A stretch of DNA of 64,000 nt from Medakamo hakoo (lineage: Eukaryota > Chlorophyta > Trebouxiophyceae > Coccomyxaceae), in contig CP089460.1 in NCBI GenBank assembly GCA_026636295.1, positions 248,001 through 312,000 of the forward strand, in the 5' to 3' direction. Shown here in pieces: positions 10,823 through 18,821 of this stretch; position 1 is the first letter of the stretch, and every line of letters starts with the position of its first letter. The notes beneath the pieces were generated by a model. It did not search any database. It was not told where the DNA came from and saw only the letters and a program-made list of their open reading frames with translations. The position numbers and the translations under genes were made by a program.

Positions 10823-11671
10823 ATGCCCTTTGCCGCCGTCCGCTGCTCCACCTGCGGCACCTTCCAAGTCCAGGCGGCTAAAGCGGTTCCACGATTTACC
10901 TGCTCCATGTGCGGCGAGAAGCAGGCTTTGCAGCGCGTTTACGCGTCCGCGGCCAAGGCCAAAGACGTGCGGGCTGTGGTGCGGTCGCTCAACGAGGGCC
11001 GCGGCGCCGCGCTCGCGGCCGCGGCTGACGCGGCGTTCGCGACGGCCACTGCTGCCCTTGAAGAAGGAGGAGACGAAGAAGGAATCGACGCGTGCGGGGA
11101 GGAAGGCGTCCCTCCGGCCGGGACGATGTGGGACGGCGGCGGCGGGCGGTGGGCGGCGTTCTGCGAGGCGGAGGGGGCGCCCGCGCGCCCAGGGGCCGCG
11201 GGGCCGTCCGTCCCTGCGGCCTCGGCGTGGCGGGCGGGCGGCGCCGGGCCGGTGCCTGCTGATGCCGTGACAGTCGTCACGGACTTGCCGAGGGCCGGGT
11301 GGCGCGGCGGCGGCGGCCGCGGGCGCAAGCGGGACCGGGAGGGAGGCGGTGGCCTTGGTGCCCGGCCCGCCGGCCCGCCCGCCACGCAGCAGCCTGACCC
11401 GCCTCCGCCACCTCCGCCACGCCCGGCTCCCGCCCCTCTGCAGCCCCGCCCACAGCCGGCCGCGCCGCCCGCCCGCCCACCCGCCGCCGCCCCTGTCTCC
11501 CGGTGGGGCGGCTTTGGCGGCTGCGACGCTGTTGCACCAGCCGCGCCTCCACAACCAGCCGCCAGCCGGTGGGGTGCCGCGGCCGCTCCCTCAGCTGCTC
11601 CGTCCTGGCGCGTGGTCACATCCCTAGAAGAGGCCGGGGCGGGCGCGGCGGTGCCGGAGGAGGACTGGTAA
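10823..11671 (+). CDS. MRNIP: MRN complex-interacting protein (MRNIP/UPF0544 family)
   Basis: In animals MRNIP binds the Mre11-Rad50-Nbs1 complex and protects broken or stalled DNA; the plant role is uncertain. This is a single exon of 282 residues. The conserved N-terminal zinc ribbon is clear: CSTCGTFQVQ with the paired CSMCGEKQALQRVYA, followed by AKDVRAVVRSLNEGRG. The remainder is low-complexity Ala/Pro/Gly with an RKRDRE nuclear-localisation-like patch near residue 172. Two SRWG motifs near residues 225 and 250 resemble the conserved W-rich C-terminal elements of the family. The start codon directly follows an A10 run. The gene faces the propeller-like gene tail-to-tail with 45 bp between stops. 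Confidence 0.88.
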   Translation: MPFAAVRCSTCGTFQVQAAKAVPRFTCSMCGEKQALQRVYASAAKAKDVRAVVRSLNEGRGAALAAAADAAFATATAALEEGGDEEGIDACGEEGVPPAGTMWDGGGGRWAAFCEAEGAPARPGAAGPSVPAASAWRAGGAGPVPADAVTVVTDLPRAGWRGGGGRGRKRDREGGGGLGARPAGPPATQQPDPPPPPPPRPAPAPLQPRPQPAAPPARPPAAAPVSRWGGFGGCDAVAPAAPPQPAASRWGAAAAPSAAPSWRVVTSLEEAGAGAAVPEEDW

Positions 11672-11716
11672 CGATTAGAACGCAGGGTTTTTCTTTCCTT
11701 TCACACGCGCGCCCTC

Positions 11717-13186
11717 TCACGCTCCCGTTCCCCCGCCGTCCGTGCGCGGCGGTGGCGGCCAGGCCAGCACGCCCACCCCACCCACCGCATCGCACCATAG
11801 CAAGCCCTTGCCTGCGGGCAAAGCCGCCAGGCCGCGCACGCACGGGCCGGGCTGCGGCGGGCACGCCAGCGTCGTGGGGGGCGGCGGCAGCGGCCCCCCT
11901 GCTGACTGTTTGTCCGCCGCCACGGCCGCCGCCGCCGCCCGGGGCGGCAGGGCCAGCCGGGGCAGGCCGTCCGGCTGTGGCGGCAGGCGGAAGGGCGGGC
12001 GGGCGGGAGCGGTGCGACGCTCCGCGGCCGCCCCGCCGCCCCGCGGCCGGCCTTCCCAGACCGCACGCGCGCAGGCGCACCCATCACCCCCCTCCCGCAC
12101 TTCCACGGCCACGACCCCACGCCCGCGCGGCGCCAGGGCCAGCAGGGGCGGGGACCCGGGCCCGGGCGGCCAGGCCAGTAGAGTGGCTGGGCCGTCGTCG
12201 GCCGCGGGCGCGGCGTCGTCAGTGGCGGCGGCGGCGGCGGCGGTCGCACCGCCACCACTCTCGCCGCTCGGCAACAACGCCGCCAGCGCCCACCCCGCCG
12301 CCGGAGGTCCCCCGCCCTCGTCGCTCGCTTCCATGGCCAGTAAAGCAGGTGCGGTCGGGTCGGGTGGTGGCGGGCGGGGCGTTGGCGGCGTCCGCCGCCA
12401 CAGGGAGAGGCCGCCGCCCCAGCCCGCGGCCGCGAGCCATTCCGGGCCGTCGCCGGCAGGAGGCGAAAACGCGAGCGCGGTCACCCGGTGGTGGGGCGCC
12501 TGGGCGTGGGCGAGGGCGGTGATGGACGGTGGATCGCCGCCGCTGTGCAGGGGGCCGACCTGCCACACCCACAAGTGCCCGGCCGGGCCCGCGGCCGCGA
12601 GGAGCGAGTGGGAGGTCGATGGAGGCGCTTGCTGCTCGCTCCACACGCACGCGCACGCGGGCCAGGGCGCGCCCAGCGCCCGGACCCGGGCAATGGCGGC
12701 GCCACGGACCGTGAACAGGACGACGCCCGGCCCGCCCGCGACGGCGACGTCCAGCGGCGGCGGCGAGCGCGGCGGCGGCGGGGGCTGCTGCCCGCCCAGC
12801 GCCGCGCGGACGGCCACGCCCTTTGGCCAGAAGCTCAGGGCCAGGCCGGCCAGGGGCTCCAGGCGGCCGTCGCCGTCGGGCGAGAGCGTGTACACCACCA
12901 GGGCGTCGCGCACGGCAGCGACTAGGGCCCGGCCGCACGGCGACCAGGCCGCGGCCGCGAGCTCGCCCGCAGGCAGCAGCGGTGGCGTCGGTGGGGGTGG
13001 GGTCGTGGGCGCGCTGCTTCCACCCTCGCTCACGCGCAGCACCCGCAGCGCGTCCGGCTCGCCCAGGTAGGCAGCGTACGCGCCGCCAGCAGCCGGCGTG
13101 GCCAGCGCGTTGGCCAGGGGCGCCAGCGGCGGCGGACGGCCCGGCGGAGGTGGGGAGGGCGGTGGGAGGGCGGCCACGCCACTCAT
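11717..13186 (-). CDS. WD40/beta-propeller-like protein, unassigned
   Basis: A single exon of 489 residues. I cannot assign it to a named family. Segments of the form hydrophobic-beta, Asp or Gly, then W are spaced like propeller blades: AAAAWSPCGRALVAAV, GHLWVWQVG and GGGLSLWRR, each preceded by small turn residues. The middle and C-terminal thirds are interrupted by Ala/Pro/Gly runs, which hide any remaining blades. There is no signal peptide or membrane helix. Its ATG overlaps the stop codon of the upstream POLE3-like gene by four bases (13183-13186), so it is probably translated from the same transcript. Alternatives considered include a nucleoporin or a TFIIIC-type propeller; neither could be supported. 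Confidence 0.7.
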   Translation of the reverse strand: MSGVAALPPPSPPPPGRPPPLAPLANALATPAAGGAYAAYLGEPDALRVLRVSEGGSSAPTTPPPPTPPLLPAGELAAAAWSPCGRALVAAVRDALVVYTLSPDGDGRLEPLAGLALSFWPKGVAVRAALGGQQPPPPPRSPPPLDVAVAGGPGVVLFTVRGAAIARVRALGAPWPACACVWSEQQAPPSTSHSLLAAAGPAGHLWVWQVGPLHSGGDPPSITALAHAQAPHHRVTALAFSPPAGDGPEWLAAAGWGGGLSLWRRTPPTPRPPPPDPTAPALLAMEASDEGGGPPAAGWALAALLPSGESGGGATAAAAAATDDAAPAADDGPATLLAWPPGPGSPPLLALAPRGRGVVAVEVREGGDGCACARAVWEGRPRGGGAAAERRTAPARPPFRLPPQPDGLPRLALPPRAAAAAVAADKQSAGGPLPPPPTTLACPPQPGPCVRGLAALPAGKGLLWCDAVGGVGVLAWPPPPRTDGGGTGA

Positions 13187-13930
13187 TCCACCGCAGCCGG
13201 GGGAGGGGGCGCTCCTCCTTCGGCCGGCGCCGCCCCGTCCTCCTCGCTGGTCAACCGCCGCTTTTGAGACGGCGGCGGCGCCTCGTCAGCGGCGTCGGCT
13301 TCAGCCGCCGCAGCGGGTTCCGGCGTCGCGGACGGCCGGCGGGGCTGTTTGGTCGCACCACCCGCGGCCGCAGCTCCACTCGCGCCGTCCACCAGCTCGT
13401 CAAAGCCCGTGTCGCTGAGGGCGGCCAGCACGTCGGCCGGGCCAATCGTCTGGCGTTTGGCTTCCCGGGCGCCGTCGTTGGCGGTGGAGGTCAGGTAGTG
13501 TAGGAAGATCTGCGTGGGAGGAGAGGGTGTTCGTGAGAAAGGTTGGGCGCGAAAAACACGGACAAGAAAACGCATGCGGTCGCCCGTTTTCCGCCTCGCT
13601 CCCTCCTTTGCTCACCTTGGCGCACTCGCCCAACGCCGCCAGGCCTTCCTTGGACACGGCCACGTCCGCGCCACCGGGGCCGGCGCCTGTCAGAGCGGCT
13701 TTCACGAGCTTGCGGACGCACGCCTTCGGCAGGTCGAGCGCCGCGGCAGCGGTCGGGGCAGGTGCAGGAGCGGGCGACGCCACCGCGGGCGAGGGCGAGG
13801 GCGATGCGGGCGGCGCGTCAGTCTCGGGTTGAATCGGGACAGCGACGTCGGCGGCGGACATGTCGCCCGTCGGCGTGTTTTCGAACGAGCGCGCGCCGAC
13901 GCTCCTTTTTGATGCGAGTGTGGAGGCCAT
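13183..13930 (-). CDS. DPB4: DNA polymerase epsilon histone-fold subunit (POLE3/Dpb4-like)
   Basis: Dpb4/POLE3 pairs with POLE4/Dpb3 as an H2B-like histone fold that lets polymerase epsilon hand parental histones to new DNA; a related dimer serves in CHRAC. Exons are 13930-13616 and 13509-13183 (213 residues). The fold reads LDLPKACVRKLVKAAL, then VSKEGLAALGECAKIFLHYL across the intron, then TANDGAREAKRQTIGPADVLAAL, which matches the family closely. The C-terminal ~85 residues are Ala/Pro-rich and acidic, as is common in this subunit. Two starts are possible, 13930 and 13861; I give the first ATG. It is divergent from the metallophosphoesterase (100 bp) and overlaps the next gene by ATGA. The NF-YB and Dr1 families share the fold but fit less well. 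Confidence 0.88.
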
Positions 13931-14030
13931 TCGGCTGACAAAAAAAAAATTGTCGGGGCCCCTGTGTGTGTTGTTCTCCCCTCACCGCACCCTGGCGCCC
14001 GCTGCCTTGCCCAGCCCCAGGGTCCGGCCC
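13931..14030. promoter_or_regulatory. 100-bp divergent promoter, POLE3-like / metallophosphoesterase
   Basis: The shortest head-to-head gap in the window. It includes an A10 run at 13940-13949 close to the POLE3-like start. It must serve both genes or be invaded by transcripts of one. Confidence 0.45.
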
Positions 14031-15311
14031 ATGGCGACGCACCGCCGGGCCGGGTGGTGTTGTGCGGCCAAGGCGCCGCCCTCGCCCGGCGCGGCGGCCG
14101 GACGGCCGCTGACGACCACCCCCGCGTGCTGCGTCGACCTGCCGCCCCCCCTCCCACCGGCGCACGTCACGGCCGTGTACGCGACGTCCGACATCCACAC
14201 CGACGCCGCCTACCCCGAGAACTGGGACTGGGTGGACCGCCTGTCGGCCAACCCGGCGTACCGCACCGCCGCCCTCATCGTGGCGGGCGACGTCGCTGAA
14301 GGCGCCGACCGCGTGGTGAGCACCCTCGCCCGCCTCGCGCGCGCGTTTGCGCACGTCGTCTTTGTCCCGGGCAACCACGACGTGTGGCTCCGGGCGGGAG
14401 CGGGCCCCCGCCCCCCAGACGGCGACGCGTCCGACGCGGAGGCGGTCCGCCCACCGCCGCCCGACTCCATCGCCAAGTGGCGGGCGCTGGAAGCCGACAT
14501 CGCGTCCGCCCTCCCCGGCCGCGCCCACACGACCGCGGTCGCGTTTGGTGGCTCAGTCGTCGTCTGCCCGCTGCTGAGCTGGTATGAAGCCGGCTGGAGC
14601 GCGGAGCCATCCCCCGCCGGCGCCCCGCCCGCGCCCTCCATCTTCACTGATTTCAGGGCGTGCCGGTGGCCGCACGGCCTGGCGGAGGGCGCGGGCGTGG
14701 GGCGGGCGCTGGCCGACTGGTGGGACGCCCAGAACGACGAGCAGGGCCGGGCGTCCGCCCTGGCCGCGGCCCTGGCCGAAGTCGCGGCGGCCGGCGGCGC
14801 CGCGACGCGCCCGCCGCTCGTCACGGCCTCCCACTTCCTGCCCTTCCCCGCCTGCCTGCCGGAGCGGCGTTTCCTGTTCCAGCCCTCGCTCGCCGACGCG
14901 GCTGGGTCGCGCGCCCTGGGCGACCGCGTCGCGGGCCTGCGCCCCGACATCCACGTCTTTGGCCACACGCACATCGCCATGGACGTGGACGCCGGCCCCG
15001 TCCCCACGCGGTGCGTGCACTGGCCGCTGCGCTACCCGGCCGAGCGCAAGCGCGCGGCGGCGGGCGGGGGCAGCCCGCGGCTCAAGGGCCTGCCCCCCGA
15101 CGGGCCGCCGCCCGCGCTGGTGTGGGACTGCGTGGCGCGCGCGCCCGGCCCCCGGTTGCACACGCACTGGTCGGCGTATTACGCCCAGCACGAGCGGACG
15201 CCCGAAAACGTGGAGCCCGCGCCGTGGGTGTTGGCGAGGGCCGGGTGGGCGCAACAGCAACAGCAGAAGCAGACGCAGGAGCAAGGTGGGGCACAGAGGG
15301 AGGCGCGGTGA
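14031..15311 (+). CDS. Calcineurin-like metallophosphoesterase
   Basis: A single exon of 426 residues. All five metal-binding blocks of the superfamily are present in order: SDIHTD, VAGDVAE, FVPGNHDVWLR, SHFLPFPACL (the His after the core sheet) and FGHTHIAMD. These coordinate a two-metal centre that hydrolyses phosphoesters. The spacing and the YATSDIHTDAAYPEN start are those of the single-domain phosphatases found in plants and algae, whose substrates are largely unknown. The N-terminal ~45 residues are Ala/Pro/Arg-rich and could be an organelle presequence. The tail ends in a Gln-rich run. The start at 14031 is the first ATG downstream of the neighbouring gene's exon on the other strand; the frame is open further upstream but would overlap it. 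Confidence 0.9.
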   Translation: MATHRRAGWCCAAKAPPSPGAAAGRPLTTTPACCVDLPPPLPPAHVTAVYATSDIHTDAAYPENWDWVDRLSANPAYRTAALIVAGDVAEGADRVVSTLARLARAFAHVVFVPGNHDVWLRAGAGPRPPDGDASDAEAVRPPPPDSIAKWRALEADIASALPGRAHTTAVAFGGSVVVCPLLSWYEAGWSAEPSPAGAPPAPSIFTDFRACRWPHGLAEGAGVGRALADWWDAQNDEQGRASALAAALAEVAAAGGAATRPPLVTASHFLPFPACLPERRFLFQPSLADAAGSRALGDRVAGLRPDIHVFGHTHIAMDVDAGPVPTRCVHWPLRYPAERKRAAAGGGSPRLKGLPPDGPPPALVWDCVARAPGPRLHTHWSAYYAQHERTPENVEPAPWVLARAGWAQQQQQKQTQEQGGAQREAR

Positions 15312-15535
15312 GCAGTGGGGTCGGTGTGTGTGTCATGGAACAGCTTTAGGCATGGAGTCAGCAGCTCCCCACCACACCAACACACCACCGTGTGCACGCA
15401 CGGCAACCCAAGCAACAACAACCTGCAGCACGTCCGCACCTTCATCTTTGCATCACGCACCCCACCCCCAAAACCGCCCCAAAACAAAAAAATCTCCGTG
15501 TGTGCACTCCCCCCCATTTCCTTCTTCTTCTTCTC
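15312..15535. other. Convergent 3' region, metallophosphoesterase / FKBP16-3
   Basis: 224 bp between two stop codons, C/A-rich and without a recognisable gene or TGTAA signal. Confidence 0.4.
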
Positions 15536-16445
15536 TCAGTCGTCCAGCCCCGGAATGTACAGCAGCTGGACGTCAAACACGACCGGCGACGCGGGCGGCA
15601 CGCGCGGGCGGCCCGGCCCGCTCGGCAAGCCCTTGGGGAAGGCCAGGGCGCCGGGCACGTACACGCGGCGCAGGCCGCCGACCTTCATGGACGCGATGCC
15701 CTCGTCCAGCCCCGCGACGATCTGGCCCGACCCGACGCGGATGTCGTACGGCGCGCCGCGCGTCAGCGAGGAATCAAACACCCGACCCGCGGGCGTCATG
15801 GCGACGTAGTGCGCGACGACCTGGTAGCCCGTCGGCGGGGACGGGCCGGTGCCGACGACGATGTCTTTGAAGGACAGGCCGGACGGCAGCTCCGTCAGCG
15901 GCGTGTCTTTGAGTGCGGCCTCGCAGGCGGCGTCGCACAGGACTTTTTCTTCGGTGGCGGCGGCGCCAGCTCCGCCAGAGGTGGCGGTCGCGGCGAGGGA
16001 CGGGCTGTTTGGTAGTGCGTGGGTTGGGGGCGTGGGGGGTTCCGAGGATGGGATGGGATGGTATGGGATGGTATGGGATGGATGGATGGATGGATGGATG
16101 GATGGATGGATGGATGGATGGATGGATGGTTGGAGGGTCGTGTCGCCACGCGAGCGCGCTTCTCTCTCGCGACGCCCGGGCGCCGCGATCGCCGCCGCAT
16201 TGGACTCGCGGCCCACACGCGCGACACGAACAGCCCGTCTTTGTCCATGGCGTGCGCGGCATTGGGAGAAAGGGGTCGTCTGCTGGGCCCTCTCACCTGG
16301 AGACGGCCAGGACGGCCGCGGCGACGCCGGCAGCAAGCGCGGCTCGGCGGGACGGCGGCTCCGCGGCTGCCACGACGGAGAGGCGGCGGGTGGTGGGCGC
16401 GGTGCGAGCGGGCGCAGCCAGGGCAGGCGCGGCCAGGGCGGGCAT
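15536..16445 (-). CDS. FKBP16-3: Thylakoid-lumen FKBP-type prolyl isomerase, FKBP16-3-like
   Basis: A prolyl cis-trans isomerase fold of the FKBP class, in plants found in the thylakoid lumen and linked to assembly of photosynthetic complexes. Exons are 16445-16297 and 16004-15536 (205 residues). The first exon is a bipartite leader: an Ala/Pro/Thr transit part followed by [20 protein letters not shown], a twin-arginine motif before a hydrophobic core, typical of lumen proteins using the Tat route. The domain reads [67 protein letters not shown] and ends [11 protein letters not shown], which is very near the plant FKBP16-3 pattern as I remember it. The intron contains a GGAT microsatellite. 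Divergent from the phosphatase gene. Confidence 0.9.
16078..16129. repeat. (GGAT)n microsatellite inside the FKBP16-3 intron
   Basis: About 13 copies of a four-base GGAT unit, preceded by imperfect GGGATGGTAT copies from 16048. It lies wholly within the intron. Confidence 0.95.
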
Positions 16446-17078
16446 TCTGTGTCCGGTCGTGGAGTGTGGTTTTGCTCTCGTGGCGGAAATTCCTGTGGGG
16501 AGAGAGCGCCGCTCCGTGCTTCCCGCAGTCACTCGTTTGTTCGGTCGGCGCGAGCGCGGCTTCCCCCAGCGCGGGCTTGCCCGCACCCCCCTCCACTCCC
16601 ACCCACACCCGTCCCTGGCGCACGGCCAGGGCTTCCTGCCCTCCCAGCTACCGTGCGGAGCGGCAGTCGAGGCGTGCGAGGTGGGTGGGCGGCCCGATTT
16701 TTTTTTTGCGGGGGCAAGGCTGGGGGCCCATTCGCCGCCGGGCCTGTGACTCAGACGCCGACGCGCCGCCCGCCTCTGGCCGCGCGCGCCTTGCCCTGGC
16801 CTGTCTCCGCGCCCCAGCGGGTTGGAGAGGCCTCGCACCACGCTGGTGCGCGGACGCAGGCGTCCGGTTTCACCTGCGCACCCGTGGTCTGCGCGCGTGC
16901 GTGGTGTCGTTGCGCCCTCTCTCTTTGACCACTCAACAACCTCGCACCACACGCACACACACAAAACGCCTTTCCCACAGGGTTCTCGCCGCCGTTTCCG
17001 CGCCCGGCGCCCTCTCTCCCCGCGTCCGAGCGCCGCTCGGGCGGGCACGACAAGGCAAAACACGACATCTGAAAAAAC
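16446..17078. promoter_or_regulatory. 633-bp divergent region, FKBP16-3 / dual-specificity phosphatase
   Basis: The longest gene-free stretch in the window. Open frames across it show no recognisable protein. Features are a T10 run at 16698-16707 and a pyrimidine-rich CCACAG near 16975-16980 that could be the acceptor of an intron in the phosphatase 5' leader. It should contain two promoters. Confidence 0.4.
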
Positions 17079-18123
17079 ATGGTGACGACGGGCACGCTGG
17101 CCCAGGCCGAAGCGGCCGCGCTCGCGCGCTTGGCCGCCGCGCGCGCGCGCCTGGACGGGGATTCCGGCCTGGCGGCCGTCGCGCCGGGCGTCTTCATCGG
17201 TGAGTCGTGGGCGGAGAGGCGTCGTCTAGCGGGCAAGGACCGTGGCGGCCGGGCGGCGAGCCCCAGTCCCGCCTTCCCCCCCCGTCCATCCCTCACCCCC
17301 ACCAAACACATCCCCCCACCCCCCCACCCCACCCCAAAAAACAATCCAATAGGCTCTGTCGCCGCCGCCCGCAACCTGCCCGGGCTGAAAGCCGCCGGCA
17401 TCACCCACATCCTGAACGCGTCACCCGCCGTGCCCTGCTTCTTCGCGGGCGGCGCGGACGGCGGCGGGGGTGAAGGCGACGACCGCCGCGCGGCCACCAC
17501 TGGGCCGCGCGCCTCGCCGCCCCCGCCACCCCCGCCGTCGCCGCCGTGCCCCTTCACCTACGCCCGCGTCCCCGTGTACGACGACCCGGACGAGGACTTG
17601 GTGTCCCACCTCCCGCCCGCCCTGGCCTTCATCGACGGCTGCCTCGCCGCGGGCGGGTCCGTCCTGATCCACTGCTACGCCGGGCGCTCGCGGTCGGCCG
17701 CGCTCGCCGCGGCCCACCTCGTCGCGGCCGCCCCGCCGCACGCGCCCGTCTCGCTGGCGGCCGCCCTGGCGTCCGTCGCGGCGGCCCGGCCGGGCGCGGC
17801 GCCCAACTCGGGTTTCATCGCCCAGCTGGCCGCGTGGGCGGCGGGCGGGCGGGAGAAGGTGGGCGGCGGCGGCGGCGGCGCCGCCGCCGGTCCGCTCGTC
17901 CAAGGAGGAGAAGAGGCGGCGGCCCTGCTCGCGCCACACCCGCACGACCGCCACCACCCGCTGCGGTGCCGCCCGCACCCGCCGCACCGCCTGGCTGCCG
18001 CCGCCGCCGCCTGGTGCGGCAGCCTGGACGGGGCCGGGCCCAACGCGGCGGGTGTCGTGGCACCGCCGCCCGCGGCTGGCGCGCCACCCGCGCCACTCCG
18101 CCCGACCTCGCCCTGGTCCCTGG

Positions 18124-18160
<37 letters not shown>

Positions 18161-18470
18161 GCCGTCCGAGGCCGGGTCCACGCCCGCTGGGGTGACGTGG
18201 TCCTGGCTGGCCGGGCGCGGCGGCCGCGGCGGGAGCGGGAGGGCCCGGGAGCCGTCCCCGGGCCTCTTTGGCTCGTCCGTCGAGGATGGTGGCGGGGCGG
18301 GCGGTGGTGGTGGCCCGCACCAGCCGGTGCGTCCTGCGCCGCACTTGCGCGCCCACCGCCGCCATTTGTGGGCGGGCGGCGGCGGCCCTTCGCCGTCCCC
18401 ACCGCCCATGAGCGAAGACGGCGGTGGCGGTGACGACGACGGCGCGGTGGCCGAGGGCGAGCTGCGGTAG
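17079..18470 (+). CDS. Dual-specificity phosphatase with low-complexity tail
   Basis: A cysteine-based protein phosphatase of the DSP fold. Exons are 17079-17199 and 17353-18470 (412 residues). The catalytic loop is [10 protein letters not shown], with the general acid Asp in [10 protein letters not shown] about 35 residues before it. The start of the domain reads [19 protein letters not shown] and [13 protein letters not shown], normal for small DSPs such as the MKP-like and PFA classes. A Gly/Pro insert of about 30 residues interrupts the domain before [11 protein letters not shown]. The C-terminal ~160 residues are runs of Gly, Pro, His and Ala with no visible domain. The intron is 153 bp with no in-frame stop, so its retention would give a longer protein in frame. 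Substrate unknown. Confidence 0.88.
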
Positions 18471-18821
18471 GGAGGGGGAGGGAGGGGGCTTTTCCCTCCC
18501 CTCCCCCCCACCGTCTATCCTTTCCCTGCCTGCCCTCCCCCCCCCCCACCACCACCCCACATGCTTGCCTTGCACACACCCTTATTTAATTTGTACTGTG
18601 TAATTGATTCTTTCTCCTGTAGCGGACTGCCTTGCACGCATGACGACATCATGTGGTTTGGCGGCGGAGGGCGGGCGCACACGAAACACACACACACACA
18701 AAAAAACTGGAGGCTGGAGGGTGGCGGGCCTCCTCACTTCACACAAAGAAAAAAGGGAGCGGCGCGGTGCGCCCCTCCGCACCAGCGGCAGCCCGCGCAC
18801 CGGCCGGGTCCGCCGCCAACC
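18471..18821. other. Intergenic region before the CBP/p300 gene
   Basis: 351 bp holding the 3' end of the phosphatase and the promoter of the acetyltransferase. It contains a C-rich run (18537-18555), TGTAA at 18599-18603 and a CA repeat near 18688-18700. No gene seen. Confidence 0.5.
18599..18603 (+). terminator. Probable polyadenylation signal TGTAA of the phosphatase gene
   Basis: TGTAA is 129 bp after the phosphatase stop, inside the most A/T-rich patch of the gap, as expected for green-algal 3' ends. Confidence 0.55.
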
